Positions 16,681 to 22,096 of a DNA stretch of 22,096 nt are shown here, piece by piece (the first letter of the stretch is position 1; each line of letters opens with the position of its first letter). Below the pieces are notes generated by a model. It worked only from the letters and a program-made list of their open reading frames with translations, did not search any database and was not told the DNA's origin. Where the stretch lies: NCBI GenBank assembly GCA_022822125.1, contig JAJECF010000064.1, positions 1-22,096 on the forward strand. The letters run 5' to 3'. The translations under genes were made by a program, and so were the position numbers. The stretch comes from Alphaproteobacteria bacterium. GTDB lineage: Bacteria; Pseudomonadota; Alphaproteobacteria; Bin95.

Positions 16681-16708
16681 TTGTGCGTGGCGGCGGTTTT
16701 GCTAGATT
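16681..16708 (+). promoter_or_regulatory. Possible promoter of the lyase/oxygenase operon
   Basis: In the 144-base divergent region, TTGTGC (16681-16686) and TAGATT (16703-16708) are separated by 16 bases, a fair fit to a housekeeping sigma promoter facing the lyase gene. The region is otherwise GC-rich, and the T-rich stretch GGTTTTGC stands out. I see no clear operator. The ribosome binding site AAGGAGG follows just before the ATG at 16732. Confidence 0.3.
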
Positions 16709-16731
16709 TGCGGCGGCAAGGAGGCAAGGCG

Positions 16732-17625
16732 ATGACAGAGTTCGGTCCGGACGCGATCCGGGGCATCGTGCCGCCCATGACGACGCCGTTTTCGGCGGCG
16801 GGCGAGATCGACGAGGCGGCGTTCCGGGCGGAGGCGCGTTTCCTGCTCGCCGCCGGGGTCCACGGCCTGGCGGTGGCGGGCAGCACGGGCGAGGGCCATG
16901 CGCTCTCCACCGACGAAGTCTGCCGGCTGACGGCAATGGCGGTCGAGGAAGCGGACGGGCGCGTGCCCATCGTCGCCGGCATCATCGTCGATTCGACGGC
17001 CCAGGCCATAGAGCGCGGCCGGGCGGCGGCGGAGGCCGGCGCGGCCGCGCTGCAGGTGACCCCGGTGCATTACCTCTTCCGGCCCGACGACGCCCATATG
17101 AAGGAGCATTTCCGCGAGATGGCCGACGCCGTCGCCTCGCCCATCATCATCTACAATGTCGTGCCCTGGACCTATCTCTCGCCGGAACTGCTGGTCGAGA
17201 TCATGACGGACATACCGGGGGTGGTCGGCGTCAAGCAGAGCGCGGGCGACCTCAAGCTGTTCGCCGATCTGATGGCGACCGCGCCCGAGGGCTCCCGCAT
17301 TATGAGCGCGGTCGATGCGCTGATGTATCCTTCCTTCACGCTCGGCGCGCACGGCGCGGTCGCGGCGATCCTGACGGCCGCGCCGAGGGCCTGCGTGGAC
17401 CTCTGGGACGCGGTGGCGGCCGGCGACCACCCGACCGCGCTCGACCTGCATCTCAGGCTGCTGGCGCTCTGGAACGCGATGATCGACGACAACCTGCCCG
17501 CCGCAGTCAAGGCGGCGCTCGATTTCCAGGGCCTTGCGGGCGGCCTGCCGCGCCGGCCGATGCCGGCCGCGTCCAACAGTCAGCGCAGCGCCATCGCTGC
17601 TGCGCTCAAGGAGCTGCCGCAATGA
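16732..17625 (+). CDS. Dihydrodipicolinate synthase/N-acetylneuraminate lyase superfamily aldolase
   Basis: This 297-residue TIM-barrel enzyme has the class I aldolase features of the DHDPS/NAL superfamily: the substrate-carboxylate loop VAGSTGEG (about 48-55), the catalytic Tyr141 in IIIYNVVP and the Schiff-base Lys168 in GVKQSAGD. It should split or form a bond to pyruvate or a related 2-oxo acid. In true DapA the tyrosine is followed by a motif like YNVPxRT with an Arg that binds aspartate semialdehyde; here it reads YNVVPWT with Trp at that place, so lysine biosynthesis is unlikely. The ATG at 16732 has AAGGAGG upstream. Its stop overlaps the start of the oxygenase alpha gene (ATGA). This suggests an aromatic hydratase-aldolase-like step next to a dioxygenase, but the substrate is unknown. 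Confidence 0.88.
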   Translation: MTEFGPDAIRGIVPPMTTPFSAAGEIDEAAFRAEARFLLAAGVHGLAVAGSTGEGHALSTDEVCRLTAMAVEEADGRVPIVAGIIVDSTAQAIERGRAAAEAGAAALQVTPVHYLFRPDDAHMKEHFREMADAVASPIIIYNVVPWTYLSPELLVEIMTDIPGVVGVKQSAGDLKLFADLMATAPEGSRIMSAVDALMYPSFTLGAHGAVAAILTAAPRACVDLWDAVAAGDHPTALDLHLRLLALWNAMIDDNLPAAVKAALDFQGLAGGLPRRPMPAASNSQRSAIAAALKELPQ

Positions 17626-18881
17626 ACATGACTGCGAATCCGGGCGACATCATGCCCGCCTGGCCGGAGGGCGGCGTCTCCCGTGTGCCCTACCGGCTGT
17701 TCTCGGACGCGCAAGTCTATGCGCTGGAGCAGCAGCGGCTCTTCCGGGGGCCGGTCTGGAACTATCTCTGCCTGGAGCTGGAGGTGGCGGAGCCGGGCGA
17801 CTTCCGCACCGCCTTCATCGGCGAGACGCCCGTCGTCGTCGCGCGGGACGAGGCGGGCGAGTTGCGCGGCATGGTCAACCGCTGCGCGCACAAGGGCGCG
17901 CTGGTCTGCCTCGCCGAGCGGGGCAACCGCAAGCACTTCTCCTGCATCTACCACTCCTGGACCTACCATCTCGACGGGCGGCTGCGCGGCGTGGCCTTCC
18001 GCGGCGGGCTCAAGGGCAAGGGCGGCATGCCGGAGGATTTCGACCCCGCCCGCCACCGCATGCAGCCGATCCGCGTGGAGGTCTTCTGCGGCCTCGTCTT
18101 CGGCACCTTCGAGCCCGACATGCCCCCGGTGGAGGAGTGGGTCGGGCCGACCATGGCGCATTTCCTCAAGCGCAATCTCGGCTCGCGCCCGCTGAAGGTG
18201 CTCGGCACCCACAGCCAGATCATCCACAACAACTGGAAGCTCTATGCGGAGAACGTGCGCGATTCCTACCACGCGACCCTGCTGCACACCTTCTACACCA
18301 CCTTCAAGGTGAACCGGCTGGACATGGACGGCGGCATCCTGCTTTCGGAAGGCACGCCCTGGCACCATATCAGCTACGCCAAGCGCGCAACCCTGGAGGA
18401 AGCGGCGGAATACAAGGAGGCCAAGGTTCACTCGGCCAGCTACGATTCGAAGCTCAACGGCCCGGAGCTTCTGAAGACCGAGGACGAATTCGACGACGGG
18501 ATTACGCACTCCGTCCAGTCGATCTTCCCGACGCTCGCGGTGCATTTCACGCTGAACTCGCTCTGCGTGCGCAATTTCGTGCCGCGCGGGCTGGAGGAAA
18601 CCGAGCTCGTCTGGACCTATCTCGGCTATGCGGACGACAGCGAGGAGATGACGGCCATGCGCGTGCTGCAGGCGAACCTGACGGGCGCGGCCGGGCTGGT
18701 CTCTCTGGAGGACGGCTGCATCAACGAATTCGTCCAGCGCGGCACCAGGGGCAGCGGCGACGCCGCGGCCGTGCTGGAGATGGGCGGGCGCGGGCTCGAG
18801 TCCAGCGAAAGCTCGCGCGCCACGGAAGTCTCGATCCGGGGCTTCTGGAGCGGCTATCGCGGCCTGATGGGCTACGCATGA
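17622..18881 (+). CDS. Aromatic ring-hydroxylating dioxygenase, alpha (large) subunit
   Basis: The 419-residue catalytic subunit of a Rieske non-heme iron oxygenase. The N-terminal Rieske domain binds its [2Fe-2S] cluster through C88-A-H90 (NRCAHKGA) and C108-I-Y-H111 (SCIYHSW). The catalytic domain carries the bridging Asp214 and iron ligands His217 and His222 in NVRDSYHATLLH, with Asp364 in SLEDGCINEF as the likely third ligand. The stretch NNWKLYAENVRDSYHATLLH resembles anthranilate- or salicylate-type large subunits by recollection, so an aromatic acid is a plausible substrate. The ATG at 17622 overlaps the lyase stop, with AAGGAG inside the lyase 3' end; its own stop overlaps the beta start. 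No reductase or ferredoxin gene is adjacent. Confidence 0.93.
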   Translation: MNMTANPGDIMPAWPEGGVSRVPYRLFSDAQVYALEQQRLFRGPVWNYLCLELEVAEPGDFRTAFIGETPVVVARDEAGELRGMVNRCAHKGALVCLAERGNRKHFSCIYHSWTYHLDGRLRGVAFRGGLKGKGGMPEDFDPARHRMQPIRVEVFCGLVFGTFEPDMPPVEEWVGPTMAHFLKRNLGSRPLKVLGTHSQIIHNNWKLYAENVRDSYHATLLHTFYTTFKVNRLDMDGGILLSEGTPWHHISYAKRATLEEAAEYKEAKVHSASYDSKLNGPELLKTEDEFDDGITHSVQSIFPTLAVHFTLNSLCVRNFVPRGLEETELVWTYLGYADDSEEMTAMRVLQANLTGAAGLVSLEDGCINEFVQRGTRGSGDAAAVLEMGGRGLESSESSRATEVSIRGFWSGYRGLMGYA

Positions 18882-19351
18882 TCGACGCGGATACGCGCCT
18901 GCGGATCGAGGATTTCCTGCTCGATTGCGCCTGGGCCATTGACGAGGATGAGCTGGAGGCCTGGCCGGGCTTCTTCGCCGAGGACGGGCGCTACCGCATC
19001 ACCACGCGCGACAACGAAGAGCGCGGCCTGCCGGTCGGCATTATGCTGTGCGAGGGGCGCGGCATGATGGAGGACCGGGTGCTGGCGCTGCGCACCGCCA
19101 ACATCTTCGAGCCGCACCGCTACCGGCACATCCTCGGTCGCCCCCGCCTGCGCGAGGCCGAGGGCGGACTGGTCCGCTCGGACAGCAGTTTCATCGTGAT
19201 GCGCACCATGCAGGACGGCCGCATGGACCTGTTCGCCGCCGGCAATTACCGCGACCTGCTGCGCGTGGAGGACGGCAGGGTGCTGTTCCAGGAACGCGCG
19301 GCGGTGCTCGAATCCCGCCGCGTCGATGTGCTGATCGTCATTCCGATATGA
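18878..19351 (+). CDS. Aromatic ring-hydroxylating dioxygenase, beta (small) subunit
   Basis: The 157-residue small subunit has the cone-shaped NTF2-like fold of ring-hydroxylating dioxygenase beta chains: IEDFLLDCAWAIDEDELEAW, FFAEDGRYRITTRDNEERG, RYRHILGRPRL, SDSSFIVMRT and the C-terminal strands LFAAGNYRDLL and VLFQERAAVLESRRVDVLIVIP. It has no cofactor; it stabilises the alpha3beta3 hexamer. The start ATG at 18878 overlaps the alpha stop in ATGA, so synthesis is coupled. The gene ends 13 bases before the convergent HicB stop, and no further catabolic genes follow on this strand. Confidence 0.93.
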   Translation: MIDADTRLRIEDFLLDCAWAIDEDELEAWPGFFAEDGRYRITTRDNEERGLPVGIMLCEGRGMMEDRVLALRTANIFEPHRYRHILGRPRLREAEGGLVRSDSSFIVMRTMQDGRMDLFAAGNYRDLLRVEDGRVLFQERAAVLESRRVDVLIVIPI

Positions 19352-19364
19352 CGGGAGCGGAGAA

Positions 19365-19694
19365 TCAACCGACGCCGCTCGACAGCCGCGCGCTGACGAG
19401 GCGGTTCAGGCTCACGCCTTCCTCGGCGGCGCGTATGGCGAGCGCCCGGTGCGTTTCCGGCGGCACGCGCACAAGGAACCGGCCGCTATAGGCCTTGTCG
19501 GCCAGCGGCTCGGGCGGGGTCTCGCCGGTCTCCTGCATGTCCGACACGACATCGCGTACCAGCCGCTCGATGCCCGCAAGCGCCATCTCCGGGGACGGGG
19601 CCAGCCAGCTCAGCGACGGGAACTCGGCGCACAGCCCGACATTCTCGCCGTCCTCGGCGGACCAGGTGATTCGATAGGTGTACCGGTCGCTCAT
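19365..19694 (-). CDS. hicB: HicB family antitoxin
   Basis: This 109-residue protein has the two HicB parts. The N-terminal HicB domain (about 1-60, YRITWSAEDGENVGLCAEFPSLSW then SPEMALAGIERLVRDVV) wraps the toxin. The C-terminal ribbon-helix-helix (about 71-105, GRFLVRVPPETHRALAIRAA then EGVSLNRLVSARL) binds the operator. It neutralises the HicA mRNA interferase and represses the operon. The ATG at 19694 overlaps the HicA stop in ATGA, so translation is coupled, with the toxin first as usual for hicAB. The reading frame continues open upstream to 19952 but that part is the shadow of hicA. Confidence 0.88.
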   Translation of the reverse strand: MSDRYTYRITWSAEDGENVGLCAEFPSLSWLAPSPEMALAGIERLVRDVVSDMQETGETPPEPLADKAYSGRFLVRVPPETHRALAIRAAEEGVSLNRLVSARLSSGVG

Positions 19695-19936
19695 TCCATG
19701 TCCTCCAGCTTGGCGATCGCTTTGATGACTTGGCGCACCTGATACGGTTTGGCCTTGCCCTTGTCGTTCTGGATGTTCACGCGCGGATCGCCGGGCCATG
19801 GAGTCCGAAAAACGAGATGGCTGGTACCGCGCTGGCGAGGCTGACCAAAATAGTGTTCGCATATCCTGGCCAACTCGGCGAAGCGAACCCTCTTTGGGTT
19901 GTTGCGAAGCGTCTTGAGGATTTCCGCCGTATTCAT
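19691..19936 (-). CDS. hicA: HicA family toxin (mRNA interferase)
   Basis: This 81-residue basic protein fits the HicA toxin, a small double-stranded-RNA-binding-like fold that cleaves mRNA. The catalytic His is in RGTSHLVFRTP (His40), where the family has G-S/T-H, and the C-terminal helix is QVRQVIKAIAKLE. The N-terminal helix begins AEILKTLRNNPKRVRFAELARICEHYFG. The residues look intact, so it is probably active. There is no Shine-Dalgarno sequence in front of the ATG at 19936, and the likely promoter places transcription start at or beside the ATG. It is followed directly by hicB. Confidence 0.85.
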   Translation of the reverse strand: MNTAEILKTLRNNPKRVRFAELARICEHYFGQPRQRGTSHLVFRTPWPGDPRVNIQNDKGKAKPYQVRQVIKAIAKLEDME

Positions 19937-19942
19937 GAGTGA

Positions 19943-19971
19943 TAGATACCAATAACGATACTATAAGTCAA
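19943..19971 (-). promoter_or_regulatory. Likely hicAB promoter, possibly giving a leaderless transcript
   Basis: On the minus strand TTGACT (19971-19966) and TATCTA (19948-19943) are 17 bases apart. The first fits the -35 consensus well, the second the -10 only moderately. Six bases separate the -10 from the hicA ATG, so the transcript would begin at or within a base or two of the start codon. Two GTATC copies 12 bases apart (first base to first base) lie between and into the -10 and may be the HicB operator. The stretch is markedly AT-richer than its surroundings. Confidence 0.4.
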
Positions 19972-20071
19972 AAAGGCCGGAAGGAAATCGAGGCGCGGGC
20001 GGAAATTGGCCTACAATCCGCTTGCCGGATACCGCTCGTGGCGGGGGTAAACGGGACTGGAGGGCTTTGCG

Positions 20072-21091
20072 ATGCGGCCTTTGACCGACTCGACCGGGAT
20101 TCAGCATGACGCCGCGAGGCTGCGGGAGCGGGCGGACGCTGACGGCTATGTGCTGGTCCGGGGCCTGCTGCCGCGTTCTCTGCTGGAGGAGGTCGCCGCC
20201 GAAATCGCGAAGCCGATGGCCGATGCCGGCTGGATAGAGCCGGGCCGGCCGCTGGCGAATGCGAAGCCCGACCTCTCCAAATTCTGTGTGGAGCCGCAGC
20301 CGCCCTTCATGGAGGTCTTCTACAGGCAATTGGCGCTGCGCTCGCTGCACGCGCTCAAGCTCCACAAAAACCTGACGGGCTTCTTCGGGAGGCTGTTCGG
20401 CGAGGAGGCGTTCTGCCCGCCGCATTTCGTGATGCGGCTGGCTTTCCCCTGCAGGGACGAATACGCGACCCCGGCGCATCAGGACTACACGCATTTCGAG
20501 GGCAGCCGGCGCAACTGGGCCGCCTGGATTCCGTTCACCGACATCGACGAGGCGCGCGGCGGCCTCGCCGTCGCCGCCGGCTCGCACAAGGGCGGCGTGC
20601 TGGACATGCGCCCGGCGCTCGGCGCGGGGCAGATGGTCATCGACGCGGACCTCGACGCCTGCGACTGGCGCTGGAGCCCGATGCGCGTGGGCGACGTGCT
20701 CATTCACAACTGCCAGACGATCCACAAGGGCCTGCCGAACTCGTCGGGCGCTATGCGGGTCTCCATGGACTGCCGCTACCAGCCGCTGTCGGAGCCGGTC
20801 GGGGAGAAATATCTGGGCGTGTCGCACCAGATGCGGAGCTGGGAAGACCTCTATGCCGGATGGGCGGAGGGCGACCCGCTCAAATACTACTGGCGGGACC
20901 AGCCGCTTATGGTCGAGCCCTTCCAATATCGCTGGTACGACCGGCGGGACGAACGCGCCATCGAGATGGGCGAGGCAGGAGATCCGGAAGCCCTCCTCGC
21001 GCTGGAAAACATATCGCTGAAGCACCGCTCGGTAGCGGTAAGGCTACGGGCCGAAAGGGCGTTGTCCCGCCTGCGCGCAGCCCCGGGCTGA
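20072..21091 (+). CDS. Phytanoyl-CoA dioxygenase (PhyH) family Fe(II)/2-oxoglutarate oxygenase
   Basis: This 339-residue protein has the double-stranded beta-helix oxygenase layout. The iron ligands are H136-x-D138 in TPAHQDYTHF and the distal His218 in CQTIHKGLPN; Arg229 in GAMRVSMDCR is the probable 2-oxoglutarate anchor. DGYVLVRGLLP near the N-terminus is the usual first PhyH strand. Members hydroxylate or desaturate fatty acyl-CoA, amino-acid derivatives, ectoine, halogenated or sulfated compounds, so the substrate is open. The ATG at 20072 has GGAGGG eight bases upstream. TACAAT at 20012-20017 could be a -10 box but no matching -35 is seen. The next gene is a convergent sulfatase remnant 16 bases away; a functional link is possible but unproven. 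Confidence 0.9.
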   Translation: MRPLTDSTGIQHDAARLRERADADGYVLVRGLLPRSLLEEVAAEIAKPMADAGWIEPGRPLANAKPDLSKFCVEPQPPFMEVFYRQLALRSLHALKLHKNLTGFFGRLFGEEAFCPPHFVMRLAFPCRDEYATPAHQDYTHFEGSRRNWAAWIPFTDIDEARGGLAVAAGSHKGGVLDMRPALGAGQMVIDADLDACDWRWSPMRVGDVLIHNCQTIHKGLPNSSGAMRVSMDCRYQPLSEPVGEKYLGVSHQMRSWEDLYAGWAEGDPLKYYWRDQPLMVEPFQYRWYDRRDERAIEMGEAGDPEALLALENISLKHRSVAVRLRAERALSRLRAAPG

Positions 21092-21107
21092 GAGCCGAAC
21101 GTAACCC

Positions 21108-21767
21108 TTACCTTTCGAGGACCGGCGGCGGCGTGGCGCCGGGCGCGCCGAGAGTCGCCGCCGCCTCCCTGCCGCCGAACGACGCGACCAGGGCCGCCTG
21201 GTCCGCATGGGCCTGCCGGTCCACTTCCGCAGTCGAGCAGATTCGCGCCAGATCGGCATAGAGGGCCGCCAGCCGCCCGGCATAGGCCGGGTCCCGCGAC
21301 AGGTCCTCGAGCTCCTCGGGGTCCGCCGCGAGGTCGAAAAGTTCCGGCGCGAAGCCCTCGTAATGAATCAGCTTCAGGTTTCCCTTGCGCAGCATGAAGC
21401 CGCCCGCGACTGCGCCTATGGCGTGGTACTCGGAGAACACGGCGCGCTCGTCGTCGCGAGGTTCGGCCGCAATGGCGTAGAGGGACCTGCCCGGCCGGTC
21501 GGTTCCGAGCTTCGCATCGAAATGGTCGAGGATCGTTTCGGAGAGGTCGAGCAGGCTGACCGGCGTGCTGCAGACGCCTCGGGACGTATCCGGCCCGGCC
21601 AGGATCAACGGCACCGCAGCCGCCTCCTCGTAGAAATTGCCCTTGCCCCAGGAGCCGCGCGCGCCGAGGTCCTCGCCATGGTCCGAGGTGTGACACACCA
21701 AAACGCATTTCGATGCTTGTAGGCGATCGATTGGACGCTTGCTCTTCCTCGTGGGAAAGACAGTCAT
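21108..21767 (-). pseudogene. Truncated sulfatase: C-terminal half only
   Basis: The open frame of 219 codons matches only the C-terminal part of a type I sulfatase: TSDHGEDLGARGSWGKGNFYEE (metal-binding Asp-His and later Lys), VPLILAGP, SLLDLSETILDHF and LKLIHYEGFAPELFDLAADPEE with the usual C-terminal family pattern. The N-terminal half, with the formylglycine C/S-x-P-x-R motif needed for catalysis, is absent. Family resemblance begins around VCHTSDHG (about base 21700); the 22 residues before it (MTVFPTRKSKRPIDRLQASK...) look unrelated and lie in DNA of different composition. I therefore call it a broken gene. Alternatively the join is an assembly error. Normal sulfatases have about 450-550 residues, so over half is missing. 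Confidence 0.8.
21687..21699. repeat. Odd palindrome at the sulfatase breakpoint
   Basis: GGTGTG (21687-21692), a single A, then CACACC (21694-21699) form a perfect 6-base-arm inverted repeat. It lies where sulfatase similarity stops and base composition changes. It could be a recombination site or chance. Confidence 0.4.
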
Positions 21768-21934
21768 TGCATGGACTTGGGAGGATCGTCAAGACCATGT
21801 CGCAAGATTTTTCGATTGTATGAATATCCCGGCTGTGTTGCGTGAATTTGCATTCCGGGGATTTTGTATCGCATATATGAGCGGGGATCACTGACAGGAT
21901 GGGGCTGTTGAGCATAAGGAGCCTTGGCTGTATT

Positions 21935-21964
21935 CATGGCTCATATGTGTTGCCCATGGCTCAT
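21935..21964. repeat. Direct repeat CATGGCTCAT, 20-base period
   Basis: Two identical 10-base copies start at 21935 and 21955, exactly two helical turns apart, so a dimeric protein could bind both on one face. The arrangement is iteron-like but only two copies are seen. Confidence 0.6.
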
Positions 21965-21967
21965 GAC

Positions 21968-21985
21968 TATATGGAGATCCATATA
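21968..21985. promoter_or_regulatory. 18-base palindrome, candidate operator
   Basis: TATATGGA and TCCATATA form a perfect 8-base inverted repeat around a central GA. It lies 39 bases before the ATG at 22025 and right after the direct repeat, where a repressor of the downstream gene would bind. The AT-rich arms could also overlap a -10 box. Confidence 0.45.
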
Positions 21986-22024
21986 ACAGTGGTCGCGAGG
22001 TATCGATCGGGGAGCACGAGCACC

Positions 22025-22096
22025 ATGGCAGGCGGACAGGGAGAGCGGCGAAGGCAACGCTGCATCATGGCCACCGATACCGAATGGCAGATCATC
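22025..22096 (+). CDS. 5' end of a gene resembling plasmid-mobilisation accessory (MobC/TraJ-like) proteins
   Basis: Only 24 codons are visible before the window ends: MAGGQGERRRQRCIMATDTE followed by WQII. The start is well supported by GGGGAG ten bases upstream of the ATG. A basic stretch (ERRRQR) followed by an M-x-T-D-x-E-W segment is, from memory, typical of small relaxosome or mobilisation accessory proteins of plasmids and integrative elements, which carry a ribbon-helix-helix fold. With so few residues the family is a guess. The composition change, palindromes and broken sulfatase just to the left support a mobile-element setting. Other DNA-binding small proteins remain possible. Confidence 0.45.
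   Translation, partial: MAGGQGERRRQRCIMATDTEWQII

Larger units (their letters stand above)
21768..22024. other. AT-rich intergenic region with palindromes, possible transfer or control region
   Basis: These 257 bases carry no convincing gene and are clearly less GC-rich than the rest of the window. They hold ATCCCGG (21826-21832) opposite CCGGGGAT (21855-21862), a hairpin with one bulge followed by TTT; the direct repeat CATGGCTCAT at 21935-21944 and 21955-21964; and the palindrome TATATGGA-GA-TCCATATA at 21968-21985. GCATATATGAGC (21871-21882) is partly complementary to GCTCATATG (21939-21947). The region ends at the ribosome binding site of the gene at 22025. An origin of transfer, or an operator and promoter for that gene, would fit. 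Confidence 0.5.

Noticed and set aside
14174..16936. A 920-codon open frame on the minus strand
   Set aside because: It is an off-frame shadow of the dsbA, ampG and ridA genes on the same strand, all of which have clear family motifs and ribosome binding sites.
16732..17625. Calling the lyase dapA
   Set aside because: The Arg that binds the aldehyde substrate in DapA is Trp here, and the gene is coupled to an oxygenase, not to lysine or wall genes.
17534..19351. A long frame joining the oxygenase genes to a 440-residue N-terminal extension
   Set aside because: The upstream part is an out-of-frame reading of the alpha subunit, Arg/Ala-rich without motifs. The beta subunit starts at the ATGA overlap at 18878.
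20887..21915. A 342-codon minus-strand frame over the sulfatase remnant
   Set aside because: It reads the sulfatase remnant out of frame and gives Arg/Gly-rich sequence. Its first 80 codons come from the AT-rich region and show no family.
1..22096. tRNA, rRNA, CRISPR array or riboswitch
   Set aside because: I saw no cloverleaf, rRNA motif, regular spaced repeat array or known riboswitch core while reading both strands. A covariance-model search was not possible.

Overview
The window is very GC-rich, densely coded chromosomal DNA from a bacterium. Gene content (AmpG-like MFS permease, DsbA-like oxidoreductase, RidA, NudC, EamA exporter, an ATP-grasp/alpha-E/transglutaminase cassette, several small-molecule oxygenases) fits an alphaproteobacterium, perhaps a Rhodospirillales- or Rhizobiales-like lineage. 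That placement rests on base composition and gene style, not on a marker gene. I see no rRNA, tRNA or CRISPR array.

Layout. (1) Positions 1-564: a 58-base inverted repeat, then a small membrane-anchored protein with an 18-residue charged repeat. (2) Positions 574-7942, minus strand: a likely six-gene catabolic operon, in transcription order MmgE/PrpD protein, penicillin-acylase-family lipoprotein, GH3-family acyl-amide synthetase, small Rieske protein, 125-residue unknown protein, amidohydrolase. (3) Positions 8049-10663: an EamA exporter, a secreted histidine phosphatase and, convergent with it, the NADH pyrophosphatase NudC. (4) Positions 10781-13890: a fused circularly permuted ATP-grasp/alpha-E protein followed by a transglutaminase-like protein. 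(5) Positions 13945-16587, minus strand: ridA-like, ampG-like and dsbA-like genes. (6) Positions 16732-19351, plus strand: a translationally coupled trio of a DHDPS-superfamily lyase and the alpha and beta subunits of a ring-hydroxylating oxygenase. (7) Positions 19365-19936, minus strand: a HicAB toxin-antitoxin pair. (8) Positions 20072-21091: a phytanoyl-CoA-dioxygenase-like Fe/2OG enzyme. (9) Positions 21108-21767: the C-terminal piece of a sulfatase that has lost its catalytic N-terminal half. (10) From about 21700 to the right edge: a markedly AT-richer stretch with a direct repeat and palindromes, leading into the start of a gene that resembles plasmid-mobilisation accessory proteins.

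How the genes work together. Region 2 pairs an amide-forming enzyme type (GH3) with an amide-hydrolysing type (penicillin acylase) and a downstream Rieske/amidohydrolase module, which suggests handling of an N-acyl or acyl-amide compound. Region 6 looks like an aromatic oxygenase plus a pyruvate-lyase-type aldolase, without its own reductase or ferredoxin. Region 4 is a known genomic association of unresolved function. The sulfatase remnant, composition break and mobilisation-like gene at the right edge suggest that a mobile element has inserted there, or that the sequence is joined there.
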